Below are positions 19,915 through 28,179 of a stretch of DNA of 64,000 bases, piece after piece. The notes below the pieces were generated by a model that was given only the letters and a program-made list of their open reading frames with translations, did not search any database and had not been told where the DNA came from. This DNA comes from Microbispora hainanensis (GTDB taxonomy: Bacteria; Actinomycetota; Actinomycetes; Streptosporangiales; Streptosporangiaceae). The stretch is from assembly GCF_006874475.1 (NCBI RefSeq), contig NZ_VIRM01000048.1, forward strand, positions 1 to 64,000, given 5' to 3'. The translations under genes and the position numbers were made by a program. Each line of letters begins with the position of its first letter. The stretch's first letter is position 1.

Positions 19915-20427
19915 GTGCTCCCTTTGACCTCTCAGAAGCCCTCACTGTCCCGCCTGTTCGGCTCCCGGCTGCCCCGTGAGGCCCGCGCGGCTCTCGCCCT
20001 GGAGGGCGGCGAGCGCCCTGTCAGTCACGCGGTGACGCCGGAGGGCGGCCACATCGTCGCCACCACCCTTGCCCTGCACCTGCCGCACGGGCCGCGCCTG
20101 CCGTGGCACCTGATGGACAAGGCGGTGTGGGACGAGGAGGGCGTGACGGTCACGATGACGGACGGGGCCGTCCACCGGGCCCTCCTGACCGAGCCGGGCA
20201 GGCTGCCGGAGACGATCCGCGAGCGGGTGACCTCGACGATCGTCGCGAGCCGCCACGTCACCATCGACGGCCGCGGGGGAGTGCGCCTGGTCGCCCGCCG
20301 GATCCCCGGCTACGACACCCCGCGCTGGGAGTTCATCTTCGACCCCGGGCTCGATGCCGACGACCCCGGCCTGCGCGCCCACGCCGAGCAGGCGCTCGAA
20401 GAGGTGCGGCGCAGCCTCGGCGTGTGA
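19915..20427 (+). CDS. Conserved actinobacterial protein of unknown function
   Basis: The roughly 170-residue cytoplasmic protein starts VLPLTSQKPSLSRLF and contains strands such as VSHAVTPEGGHIVATTLALHL and the two tryptophans in LPWHLMDKAVWDEEGV, then a mixed alpha/beta end (PRWEFIFDPGLDADDPGLR). I recognise no catalytic motif. The GTG at 19915 is the likeliest start but has no convincing ribosome site; TTG 19924 is possible. Confidence 0.6.
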   Translation: MLPLTSQKPSLSRLFGSRLPREARAALALEGGERPVSHAVTPEGGHIVATTLALHLPHGPRLPWHLMDKAVWDEEGVTVTMTDGAVHRALLTEPGRLPETIRERVTSTIVASRHVTIDGRGGVRLVARRIPGYDTPRWEFIFDPGLDADDPGLRAHAEQALEEVRRSLGV

Positions 20428-20619
20428 AGCCGGCGAGCCCGGGCAGGGGACTCGGCGGGGACGTCCGGCTCTGCTCCGGTGGCCTGGACAGGACACCGGA
20501 GCAGAGCGGAGCCGGCGACGACCGGAAGAGGATCGTCACGCCGCGCTGTCCTCGATCGCCCCCGTCCGGGCCGGCCGGCCGCGCACGGAGCCTGCCGCGT
20601 CGCCGAGCAGGGGCGTGCG

Positions 20620-21510
20620 TCACGTGCGATTGAGTTCCCCGACGCGCAGGGCGCCTCCGTCCAGCCGGCGTCCCTGGCACAGGAACAGATAGATGACCCC
20701 CGCCGCGACGGCCGCGGCGCCGGCCAGCAGCGCGGTGACGCCCCACACGGTGTGGAACAGCTCGGGCGGCGCCTGCTGGAGCAGCACGAATCCGCCCATG
20801 ACGAGGACGAACCAGCCGAAACCCTTGCGCAGGCGGTCGGCGTGGACGCGCCCGGCCAGCCAGCCCCCGGCGAGACCGCCGGCGACCGCCATCGCCGTAA
20901 CGGGCAGGGCGATCGACCAGTCGACGGGGACGGTCTGCAGGTAGCCGGCCAGCCCGGCGAACGACTTCATCGCGATGACGACCAGGGAGGTGGCGACGGC
21001 CGTGCTCATCGGCATGCCGCCGAGCAGCACCAGCGCGGGGACGACGAGGAAGCCTCCGCCGGCCCCGACCAGGCCGGTGACCAGGCCGACGACGACGCCT
21101 TCGACGAGGACGTGGAGGAGCGGCAGATCCTTGTGGGCCCGCGCGGGCCGAGGCGTCCCGCGGCGGCAGATCATGGCGACGGCGGTGGCCGCCATCATCA
21201 GCGCGAACCCCGCCAGCAGCGCCGTCGTCGGCAGGCGCGGCCCGATGAGGCCGCCGCCGTACGCTCCGGCCATTCCCGCCAGGCCGAAGACCAGCCCGGT
21301 CCGCCACCGGATGCGCCCGGCCCGGGCGTGGGCGACGGCGCTGACCACGCTGGTCACGCCGACGACGAACAGGGACATGGCGATCGCGGACTTGGCCGGG
21401 ACACCCGCGACGTAGACGAGCAGAGGGACGGTCAGGATCGATCCGCCGCCGCCGAACAGGCCCAGGGTCAGGCCGACGACGACGGCGCCGGCCAGAGTGA
21501 GAGCGGTCAT
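20620..21510 (-). CDS. TauE/SafE-family sulfite or sulfonate exporter
   Basis: This 296-residue membrane protein consists of two homologous halves, each starting with the glycine-rich TauE/SafE signature: GLFGGGGSILTVPLLVYVAG near the N-terminus and GLVGAGGGFLVVPALVLLGG near residue 140, with about eight hydrophobic helices in all. The family exports sulfite and organosulfur anions. It is the last gene of a leftward operon behind the rhodanese-membrane protein (17-base gap) and the persulfide dioxygenase; in Staphylococcus the CstR regulon has the same kind of exporter. So its likely cargo is sulfite made by the dioxygenase. ATG 21510. Confidence 0.85.
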   Translation of the reverse strand: MTALTLAGAVVVGLTLGLFGGGGSILTVPLLVYVAGVPAKSAIAMSLFVVGVTSVVSAVAHARAGRIRWRTGLVFGLAGMAGAYGGGLIGPRLPTTALLAGFALMMAATAVAMICRRGTPRPARAHKDLPLLHVLVEGVVVGLVTGLVGAGGGFLVVPALVLLGGMPMSTAVATSLVVIAMKSFAGLAGYLQTVPVDWSIALPVTAMAVAGGLAGGWLAGRVHADRLRKGFGWFVLVMGGFVLLQQAPPELFHTVWGVTALLAGAAAVAAGVIYLFLCQGRRLDGGALRVGELNRT

Positions 21511-21527
21511 GTCGTCGTCTCGATCCG

Positions 21528-22115
21528 TCAGGCCGCGCTGCGACCGGGGCGGCGGATACAGGCGAGAGCGGCGTCCACGTCGGCGCCCGCGCCGCGGTTG
21601 TACGGCAGGCGGGAGAGCAGCATGCCCATGGCGCAGGTGTCGGTCAGCCCGGCGAAGACCAGGCCCGCGCCGACGAAGGCGCCGGCGAAGCGCGCCCCTG
21701 GCAGCCACAGGTCGGCCACGATCGAGGCGAGCACGATGCCGCCCGCGACCACGCGGACCTGGCGTTCCAGGCTCCACCGCTGTCTGCCGCGCACCACGGG
21801 GGCGCCGGAGGCGATCCAGGCGTTCATCCCGCCGGTGAGCACGACCGTGTCGGGCAGTCCCGCCTCGCAGAGCTTCTTGTGCGCCTGGGTGGCCCGGCCG
21901 CCGGACTGGCAGATGAGCAGCATCCTCCCGCCGGCGTCGGCGACGATCCGCCGCAGGTGGGCGTCGACCTGGTCGAGCGGCAGGTTGATCGCGCCGCCGA
22001 TGTGCGCGGTCTCGAACTCGGCGGGGGTCCGCACGTCCACGACCAGCACGTCGGGGTTGGCGGCGATCAGCGCACGGGCGGTCGCGGTGTCGATGTTCGG
22101 GGATTCGGTGTTCAC
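21528..22115 (-). CDS. Rhodanese domain fused to DUF2892 membrane hairpin (YgaP/CstA-like)
   Basis: Residues 1-110 form a rhodanese (sulfurtransferase) domain with the persulfide-carrying cysteine in LLICQSGGRA. Residues 118-195 are a DUF2892 region with two hydrophobic segments (VRVVAGGIVLASIVADLWL; FVGAGLVFAGLTDTCAMGMLL). This is the architecture of E. coli YgaP. It probably moves sulfane sulfur at the membrane. It lies between the persulfide dioxygenase and the exporter in one operon. Confidence 0.9.
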   Translation of the reverse strand: MNTESPNIDTATARALIAANPDVLVVDVRTPAEFETAHIGGAINLPLDQVDAHLRRIVADAGGRMLLICQSGGRATQAHKKLCEAGLPDTVVLTGGMNAWIASGAPVVRGRQRWSLERQVRVVAGGIVLASIVADLWLPGARFAGAFVGAGLVFAGLTDTCAMGMLLSRLPYNRGAGADVDAALACIRRPGRSAA

Positions 22116-22128
22116 GGCTTCCTTCTCG

Positions 22129-22193
22129 TTCTCGTGTGCGGGGGGTCTGGGGTCAGGCCGCTTCTCGTGTGTGGGGGTCTGGGCTCAGGCCGC
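22129..22193. repeat. 32/33-bp tandem duplication covering the persulfide dioxygenase stop
   Basis: Unit A (22129-22161, 33 nt) and unit B (22162-22193, 32 nt) are nearly identical. Unit B contains the stop codon (22185-22187) and the last codons of the minus-strand gene; unit A carries the same TCA (TGA on the coding strand) again, untranslated. Confidence 0.85.
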
Positions 22194-23525
22194 GCGGCGG
22201 GTCCGCAGCGTGGCGACCACGTCGGGCACGCCGGCGCCGTCGAGCGCGACCGGCGTGTATCCCGCGGCCGCGAGCAGCGTGGCGGCGATGGCCGCGCGCC
22301 GGCCCGATCCACAGGCCACGAGCACCGGGCGCTCGCGGTCCAGTTCGGCGGGGACGCCATCGGTCACCAGGTCGGGGAGGAATCGCTCGACGGCTCCCTC
22401 CAGGCGCACGGCCTGGCGTTCGTTCGGCATGCGCACGTCCAGCACCTGGGCGCCGGGCTGGGCCGTCCGTGCCGTGAAGGCCGCCAGGTCCAGCCGTTCG
22501 AACGTCGCGGTCGCGGCCGGGCCGAGGTCGCGCACGACGCCGCGCACGGTGTCGACGCCGATCTGCGCCAGCTGGGTCACCGCCTCGCCGGCGTCCTGGC
22601 CGGGCTCGGCCACGAGCACGATCGGCGACCGGTACGGCAGCAGCCACCCGGCCCAGCTGCCGAAGTCCGCCCCCAGCTCGATGCCGACAGAGCCGGGCAG
22701 GAAGCCGTCCGCCTGCCTCTCGCGCGGGCGGATGTCGACCACGCGCGCGTCTTCGGGCAGGTCGGCGACGGCCAGTTCGGGCACGCCGACGGAGGGCATC
22801 GGCGGCACGCCGAGCGTGTTGGCGGGGCCCATGTACCGGTAGAAGGCCGGGATCGGCATGGGTGCGGCGAGCAGTTCGTCGGCCAGTTGTTCGGCGTCCT
22901 CGATGGCGAGCAGCGGGTTGGACCTCATCTCCTCGCCGATAGTCGAGGTGTAGCGGCCGGCCCCGCTCGCGCTGCAGAAGGACCCCTCGCCGTGCGTCGG
23001 GAACAGCCCGACCTCGGGCGGCAGCGCCGCCAGCCGGCGCAGCGAGCCGTGCTGCAGCCGGGCCAGGGTCCGGGCCCGGGCCATGCCGAGCAGGTCGGGC
23101 CGGCCCGCCGAGGCCACCAGGAGGCTGCCGCCGGAGAACACCGCGACCGGTTCACCCTCGATGAGCACCAGGTAGCTGGTGTGCTCCGGGGTGTGCCCCG
23201 GGGTGTGGACCGGCCGCAGGGACAGGCCGTCCCCTCCCTCGATGTCCTCCAGGTGGAACGCCGGGGTGTGAGGGTAGGCGGGCGCGGCTGCGGCGGGCAG
23301 GACCAGCTCGGCTCCGGTACGCAGAGCCGCCTGCTCGCCGCCCGACACGTAGTCGTTGTGCAGGTGGGTCTCCAGCACGAAGCGCAGCTCCACGTCGCGC
23401 TCGGCCGCCGCCCGCAGGAACCTGTCGATGTCGCGCTGCGGGTCGACGAGCACTCCCTTGCCTTCGTGGGTCAGCAGGTAGGTCTGGTCACCGAGACCCG
23501 GAGTGCGGAAGGACACGATCTCCAT
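22185..23525 (-). CDS. Persulfide dioxygenase-rhodanese fusion (CstB/ETHE1-like)
   Basis: The 446-residue protein has an N-terminal metallo-beta-lactamase-fold dioxygenase of the ETHE1 type (residues 1-220): THLHNDYVSGG holds the metal-binding HxHxD, then HTPGHTPEHTSYL and LFPTHGEGSF. A rhodanese-like domain without a cysteine (about 250-345) follows, then an active rhodanese domain with VLVACGSGRRAA. This is the domain order of staphylococcal CstB, which oxidises persulfides to sulfite/thiosulfate. ATG 23525 is preceded by GAGGTG. Two CstR-type operators lie upstream. Confidence 0.92.
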   Translation of the reverse strand: MEIVSFRTPGLGDQTYLLTHEGKGVLVDPQRDIDRFLRAAAERDVELRFVLETHLHNDYVSGGEQAALRTGAELVLPAAAAPAYPHTPAFHLEDIEGGDGLSLRPVHTPGHTPEHTSYLVLIEGEPVAVFSGGSLLVASAGRPDLLGMARARTLARLQHGSLRRLAALPPEVGLFPTHGEGSFCSASGAGRYTSTIGEEMRSNPLLAIEDAEQLADELLAAPMPIPAFYRYMGPANTLGVPPMPSVGVPELAVADLPEDARVVDIRPRERQADGFLPGSVGIELGADFGSWAGWLLPYRSPIVLVAEPGQDAGEAVTQLAQIGVDTVRGVVRDLGPAATATFERLDLAAFTARTAQPGAQVLDVRMPNERQAVRLEGAVERFLPDLVTDGVPAELDRERPVLVACGSGRRAAIAATLLAAAGYTPVALDGAGVPDVVATLRTRRAA

Positions 23526-23546
23526 AGGGGAACACCTCATTTCTAA

Positions 23547-23562
23547 ATACCCCCGGGGGTAT
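23547..23562. promoter_or_regulatory. CstR/CsoR-type operator 1
   Basis: ATACCCCCGGGGGTAT is a perfect 16-bp palindrome, the standard operator form of CsoR/CstR-family repressors. It starts 22 bases upstream of the persulfide dioxygenase ATG, where a bound repressor would block initiation. Confidence 0.88.
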
Positions 23563-23648
23563 GTGACGAGCATAAAAAACCGTGGACCGCTCCGGCCGTC
23601 GAGTACGCCTCGGCGTGGACGCCGGCGCGGGGATCGGCGCCCGGGAAT

Positions 23649-23664
23649 ATACCCCCGGGGGTAT
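23649..23664. promoter_or_regulatory. CstR/CsoR-type operator 2
   Basis: A second identical copy of ATACCCCCGGGGGTAT, exactly 102 bp from operator 1 (close to ten helical turns). It lies in the 235-base spacer between the dioxygenase start and the end of the repressor gene. Confidence 0.85.
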
Positions 23665-23760
23665 CCACCGAATATGCGAAGGCGGGCCTTCCTCCGGGGG
23701 AGTCCACGGCGAAGGCCTACCTGCGCGTGCGGGGGGGCTTTGTGGGGTGGGGCAGAGAAT

Positions 23761-24033
<273 letters not shown>

Positions 24034-24039
24034 TCATTT

Positions 24040-24055
24040 ATACCCCCGGGGGTAC
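24040..24055. promoter_or_regulatory. CstR/CsoR-type operator 3 (autoregulation)
   Basis: ATACCCCCGGGGGTAC differs from the other two copies by one base at the end. It begins 10 bases upstream of the repressor start codon. Confidence 0.82.
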
Positions 24056-24170
24056 CTGGGGGCAAATCGGCTTCACCCGTGGCCCCCGGCATCGTGCCGG
24101 GGGCTCGCCGCCTGATCTCCGGGGTCGTGGGCTGCTCCGGCGGTCGAGGGCGTAATCGGCCGGGGGCGGC

Positions 24171-24470
24171 TCAGGGGATCTGGTCGGCGCCGGCCGGCCA
24201 GCCGGTGGCCGTGCCGACCCGGTCGGTCCTGTCGGACTCCCAGGACTCCGTCTTCCTGAGGAACGGCACCTTGTCGCCTGCGAGGTCCTTGGCCTTGCCC
24301 GCCACCTTCGACGCCTGAGCGCCGACCAGCCCCGCGGCCTCCTGGACTGTGGGGCTGTCCGCGAACCGCTGCGCGAAACGCTTGATCTGCTCGTAGCGCT
24401 CACGCCCGGCCCGTGTGCCGAGGACGTAGCCGATGGCCAGCCCGGCGGCGAACATCGCCCTGTATCGCAT
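24171..24470 (-). CDS. YtxH-like small membrane-anchored protein
   Basis: The 99-residue protein has an N-terminal hydrophobic anchor with a glycine zipper (MFAAGLAIGYVLGTRAGRER) followed by an amphipathic helix of the YtxH/apolipoprotein kind (YEQIKRFAQRFADSPTVQE, AQASKVAGKAKDLAG). Function is unknown; such proteins are common in actinobacteria. ATG 24470 with GAGGTGG just upstream. Confidence 0.7.
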   Translation of the reverse strand: MRYRAMFAAGLAIGYVLGTRAGRERYEQIKRFAQRFADSPTVQEAAGLVGAQASKVAGKAKDLAGDKVPFLRKTESWESDRTDRVGTATGWPAGADQIP

Positions 24471-24729
24471 CTTCCACCTCCGCGCTCGTGTTCCCCGCCC
24501 CCTACCCCGAGGGCCTGTCTCTATCCAACCGCAGCCGTCCCGGCCCCGCCCGGGTGGGCTCCGGGGGCGTCCCGGCGCTCTTTGCCGTATGCCGATCAAG
24601 ACCCGACGACTCGCGGACGAATTCGATGTGACAGGCACCCCCAGGAGTGCGCTAATCTAGTTCCGCGCCGCAAGGAAAGCCGAAAGGCCGGAACGAGCGG
24701 AGCAGGCAGTACCAGCAGTAAAAGCACGA

Positions 24730-24802
24730 TCCCGTGTAGCTCAATCGGCAGAGCAGCCGGCTGTTAACCGGCAGGTTATAGGTTCGAGTCCTATCGCGGG
24801 AG
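24730..24802 (+). tRNA. tRNA-Asn (GTT anticodon)
   Basis: The 73-base sequence folds into a full cloverleaf: acceptor arms TCCCGTG and CGCGGGA (one G-U pair), D-arm AGCTCAATCGGCAGAGCA, anticodon GTT at 24763-24765 between CCGGC arms, and TTCGAGTC T-loop. No CCA is encoded (GCA follows the discriminator G). Confidence 0.97.
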
Positions 24803-24811
24803 CAATTCACC

Positions 24812-24850
24812 CGGGGCGGTGGTCACAGACCACCGCCCCGAGGCGTTTTC
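24812..24850 (+). terminator. Terminator of tRNA-Asn
   Basis: A perfect 12-bp stem (24812-24823 with 24829-24840), loop CACAG, is followed by GGCGTTTTC. It lies 10 bases behind the tRNA. Confidence 0.9.
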
Positions 24851-24866
24851 ACGGATACGGCTGTGG

Positions 24867-25047
24867 ACGAAGGTCACCAAGGGAGCGGGCAGCGGCCGCC
24901 GCTCTCGCGATGGTCTTCAAGCTCGTTGAGTCCGCCCGGCAACGCCGGCGAGCCGTGAACGCACCCCACCTCGTCGCACCCGTCCGGGCCGGAGCCCGCT
25001 TCGAACGCGGCGACCTCGTCGAACGCCCCGAGACTCACGTCGCTTGA
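24867..25047 (+). pseudogene. Remnant of an IS256-family transposase (C-terminal 60 codons)
   Basis: Translation gives TKVTKGAGS in one frame, then LAMVFKLVESARQRRR and AVNAPHLVAPVRAGARFERG in the next, ending at a TGA at 25045. This is the typical C-terminus of IS256-type transposases (family form: WRAVNAPHLVALVRAGA). A one-base frameshift lies near 24891-24897, and everything upstream is lost. The remnant begins only 17 bases behind the tRNA-Asn terminator. No inverted-repeat pair can be matched; the 80 bases from 25048 to the next gene may hold the right end. Confidence 0.75.
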
Positions 25048-25128
25048 ACAACCACGACCGAGCCGCTGATCTTGGACAGTCGGTCTGCGCGAAGCATCGT
25101 GATCGGGCCTGCGCACAGCCGACTTGAG

Positions 25129-25596
25129 TCATCCGGCCGTCTCGACGTACGACGCCAGGTTGGCCAGCGAGGAGGCGATGCCAGCTTCGTGGTCCGCTTG
25201 GTCGATGCCGGGCGGCACGTCCGTGGCGGTGACGGTCACCTCGGTCCCGTCACCGGCGGCGGCGAGGTGCCAGGTCATGGTCATAGTGCCTGCGTACGAC
25301 GGATCGTCGGCCTCGAACACCGCCCGCTGCACCACACGCTTCGGTGGCACCAGGTCGGCGAACCCGACGTCGACGACATCCGTCGATTCCGAGGTCTTGC
25401 CGGGGCTGTCGGTGGGGTTGAGGTAGGTGAGGATCATCCGGAACCCGCCGCCAGGCCGGGGATCCCACCGCTCGACCCGCCCGCGCATGCCGTCCGGCGG
25501 CAGCCAGGCCTCGAGCGACTCCCGGTCGAGGAGGGCGCCGTAGACAGTCGCCGGTGGTGCCGCGATGACCCGGCTGGCGCGGTCGGTCCTGCTCAT
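25129..25596 (-). CDS. SRPBCC/AHSA1-domain protein
   Basis: The 155-residue protein is a START/Bet v1-like lipid-binding fold: it opens SRVIAAPPATVYGALLD, has WLPPDGMRGRVERWDPRPG and closes with ADHEAGIASSLANLASYV. AHSA1-like proteins of this kind often occur beside ArsR regulators; none is here. It sits inside the relic zone behind the tRNA but is itself complete. ATG 25596 lacks a strong ribosome site. Substrate unknown. Confidence 0.8.
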   Translation of the reverse strand: MSRTDRASRVIAAPPATVYGALLDRESLEAWLPPDGMRGRVERWDPRPGGGFRMILTYLNPTDSPGKTSESTDVVDVGFADLVPPKRVVQRAVFEADDPSYAGTMTMTWHLAAAGDGTEVTVTATDVPPGIDQADHEAGIASSLANLASYVETAG

Positions 25597-25748
25597 GGCC
25601 CGAGCCTAGGACCAAAGTTCTGCTGAGCCCATGCTCGTCGAACGAACCCGCCGAAGAAACCAGCCAGCAATCAAGAGACGACCACAGGGCTTGACTATTC
25701 TCCGCCAAGGGCCAGGCGCGGGGCCGAAGGACGCGTGGCTATGGCTGT

Positions 25749-26141
25749 TCAGCGGCTGCAGAGTTCTTGATACGCCTCGTGCAGCTCGGCGGCCTCAGGT
25801 AGGCATCGCGCTTCCAATGCTCTGATCACCTCGGCCGCACGCCAGTAGTTCGAGGGCACCAGGAGCCCACTCGTGATCGCGGTGAGGGCCGCGTGCCCGG
25901 CCTCTTCGGGTTGGTCGGCGGCGAGCTCCAGCGCTCGCCGGTAGTCACCGGTGGTAAGGAGCTGCCATGCCTCCGTCTCCAGGCGCCACGCCGCGATCTC
26001 CTGGTGCTCGGTGTCCTTGGCGAACTGGGCGGCGGTGCGAAGCCGCGCCGCGGCTGCCGGGAACCGACGTAGATCGATGAGACAGGTCGCGGCCAGCAGC
26101 GACAGCCAGCCACCGGCCACGAGGAGCCGTCGGTGCTCGGA
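25749..26141 (-). pseudogene. C-terminal fragment of an HTH-TPR regulator
   Basis: About 130 residues match the end of actinobacterial helix-turn-helix/TPR regulators (LLVAGGWLSLLAATCLIDL, then HQEIAAWRLETEAWQLLTT, GDYRRALELAADQPEEAGH). The HTH domain and the first TPRs are missing: reading upstream, homology stops near 26141 and the frame continues through unrelated sequence. It is head-to-head with another truncated TPR gene, so two insertions/deletions met here. Confidence 0.6.
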
Positions 26142-26300
26142 GAGGCGACCTGACCGGCGCGGTGAACCAGATCCGCGACTACGTGGAGCAGTGCCGCACC
26201 GACATCCGTAGGGGAAATCAGAAACTCTTCCACAGCGTGCGCTCACCGTCGTCACCAGCGGCGAGGAGGCCAAGATCGGCACGTTCACCGCCACGCCTCG

Positions 26301-26765
26301 GTGGCCGAGCCGGCCGGTGCGATCTATGGTGCCGACGACCCCGAGGTGCTGGATCTCCGGACACGGCTGGCGAATGCGCTCTTCGAAGACGGTGATTACC
26401 TGCGCGCCGCTGCCGCCTATAACCGGCTCGCTCCCGACCTGGCTCGGCGCTGCGGGCCTGACGACGAGCGGACGTTCCAGTGCCGCATGCAGGAGGCCAT
26501 GCGCCAGGCGCACCTGGACGACAGCGATCTGGCCCTTCGTCTGCTGCGTGACCTGCTCGCGGACCAGCAGCGTGCCTGTCCGGCCGGCGACCAGCGGACG
26601 CTGGAGCTGCGCCGTCAGATCGGCGAGATGGAAAGGCGATCCGGTGACCTCGCCGGTGCCCACCTTACGATCGCCGAGCTGTACGACGCGTTGTGCCGTC
26701 GCTTCGGCCGAGACCATCCGGCGACCGCACGAGTAGGGGAGAGCCTTGCGGTGCTGGAGATCTGA
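26301..26765 (+). pseudogene. C-terminal TPR fragment of a Ser/Thr kinase-type protein
   Basis: The 154-residue stretch (IYGADDPEVLDLRTRLANAL, ALRLLRDLLADQQRACPAGD, RRFGRDHPATARV) resembles the tetratricopeptide tail of actinobacterial serine/threonine kinases, in which TPR units repeat GPDDPEVL. No kinase domain precedes it: the 160 bases upstream contain stops and short unrelated frames. A weak hairpin (26780-26798) follows. Either a small expressed TPR protein or, more likely, a relic. Confidence 0.5.
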
Positions 26766-26892
26766 AGCGGCCGGTGTGTGGATTTGGCGGACAAATCCGG
26801 GGACATCGCGGAAAATGTGATCGCCGTGGCCGTACGGGCCGCGGCTGCCGCGGACCACGACGGCGCAGTGGGGTGAGGGCCACTGCGGAAGG

Positions 26893-28128
26893 GTGTCGCC
26901 GCCGGCCCGGAACCGGTGCGGGACGCTCGTGAGCGCGAAGTGTGTGGCGGTCGTGCTGACTTGGCGGAAGACGAAGAAGACCCCGGCGCCCGTGCGGGCA
27001 TGCGGGGAGAAGACCGACGGGAAGACCCCCGCCCCCGTACGGGAGCGCGGGGAGGAGATCGACAGGCGGGAGGCGGAGAACTTCATCCGGCTCCATCATG
27101 CGGAGAATCCTGAGGCGGGCCCGGTGGATCTCCGGCTCCGGGAGGTCCTCGGGGAGATCGACCAGACCGGGACGTACACGCACACCACGAGCGAGCTGAC
27201 CTTCGGCGCGCGGGTGGCGTGGCGCAACAGCAACAGATGCATCGGGCGGCTTTACTGGAAGTCGCTGCAGGTGCGCGACCGGCGGCACGTGGACACCGCC
27301 GACGGCGTTGCCGAGGAGTGCGTCGAACATCTCAGGGCGGCCACCGGGAGGGGCAGGATCCGCCCCACGATCACGGTGTTCGCCCCCGACCGGCCGGGCG
27401 AGCGGGCGCCGCGGATCCTCAACGACCAGCTCATCCGGTATGCCGGCTACACGCGCGAGGACGGCTCGGTCCTCGGCGACCCGGCGAACGCGGACATCAC
27501 CAAGCGGGCCCTGCGGATGGGCTGGCGGGGGGAGGGCACGAGGTTCGACGTCCTGCCGCTGGTCGTGGAGGCCAAGGGCGCCCTGGTCATGCGGGAGGTG
27601 CCGGGCGAGGTGGTCCTTGAGGTGCCGCTCCGGCACCCGGCCTTCCCGTGGTTCGCCGGCCTGGGGCTGAAGTGGCACGCCGTGCCCGCGATCTCGAACA
27701 TGTCGCTGGAGATCGGCGGGGTCACCTATCCGTGCGCGCCGTTCAACGGCTGGTACATGGGCACCGAGATCGGCGCGCGCAACCTCGCCGACCGGGACCG
27801 CTACGACCAGCTTCCGGTGGTCGCCGAGGGGCTCGGCCTCGACACCTCCCACGACCGCACGCTCTGGCGCGACCAGGCGCTGGTGGAGCTCAACGTCGCC
27901 GTGCTGTACTCCTTCGCCGAGGAGGGCGTCACCATCACCGACCACCACACCGAGGCGCGGCGCTTCCTGACCCATCTCGAGCGGGAGGAGCGCAGCGGGC
28001 GCGTCTGCCCGGCGGACTGGTCGTGGATCGTGCCGCCCATGTCCGGCGCCGCGACGCCGGTCTTCCACCGCTACTACGAGGACGTACCGCTCACGCCGGC
28101 CTACGTCCACCGCCCTCCCCTGGCGTAG
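26893..28128 (+). CDS. nos: Bacterial nitric oxide synthase oxygenase domain
   Basis: This heme enzyme oxidises arginine to citrulline and NO. The NOS oxygenase domain is complete: FIRLHHAENPE, heme-ligand Cys in WRNSNRCIGRLYW, PLRHPAFPWFAGLGLKWHAV, ISNMSLEIGGVTYPCAPFNG, WYMGTEIGARNLAD with the arginine-binding Glu, and the DHHTEARRF region. As in other bacterial NOS there is no reductase domain, and no reductase gene is adjacent. The N-terminus carries a 15-residue duplication (KTPAPVRACGEKTDG, KTPAPVRERGEEIDR; bases 26976-27065). The start is uncertain: GTG 26893, 26929 or 26992. The stop codon lies in a 10-nt tandem repeat. Confidence 0.93.
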   Translation: MSPPARNRCGTLVSAKCVAVVLTWRKTKKTPAPVRACGEKTDGKTPAPVRERGEEIDRREAENFIRLHHAENPEAGPVDLRLREVLGEIDQTGTYTHTTSELTFGARVAWRNSNRCIGRLYWKSLQVRDRRHVDTADGVAEECVEHLRAATGRGRIRPTITVFAPDRPGERAPRILNDQLIRYAGYTREDGSVLGDPANADITKRALRMGWRGEGTRFDVLPLVVEAKGALVMREVPGEVVLEVPLRHPAFPWFAGLGLKWHAVPAISNMSLEIGGVTYPCAPFNGWYMGTEIGARNLADRDRYDQLPVVAEGLGLDTSHDRTLWRDQALVELNVAVLYSFAEEGVTITDHHTEARRFLTHLEREERSGRVCPADWSWIVPPMSGAATPVFHRYYEDVPLTPAYVHRPPLA

Positions 28129-28154
28129 AACCGTGTAGAACTGTGTAGAACATA
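28125..28154. repeat. 10-nt tandem repeat x3 covering the NOS stop codon
   Basis: GTAGAACCGT, GTAGAACTGT, GTAGAACATA: three adjacent 10-base units. The first contains the TAG stop of the NOS gene, the others repeat TAG. Confidence 0.8.
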
Positions 28155-28179
28155 GTTCGGGTGAAGGGGAGTGCGTGCG

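Noticed and set aside
24730-26890. Intact integrative element at tRNA-Asn
   Set aside because: No integrase, excisionase or second copy of the tRNA 3' end is visible; only fragments remain.
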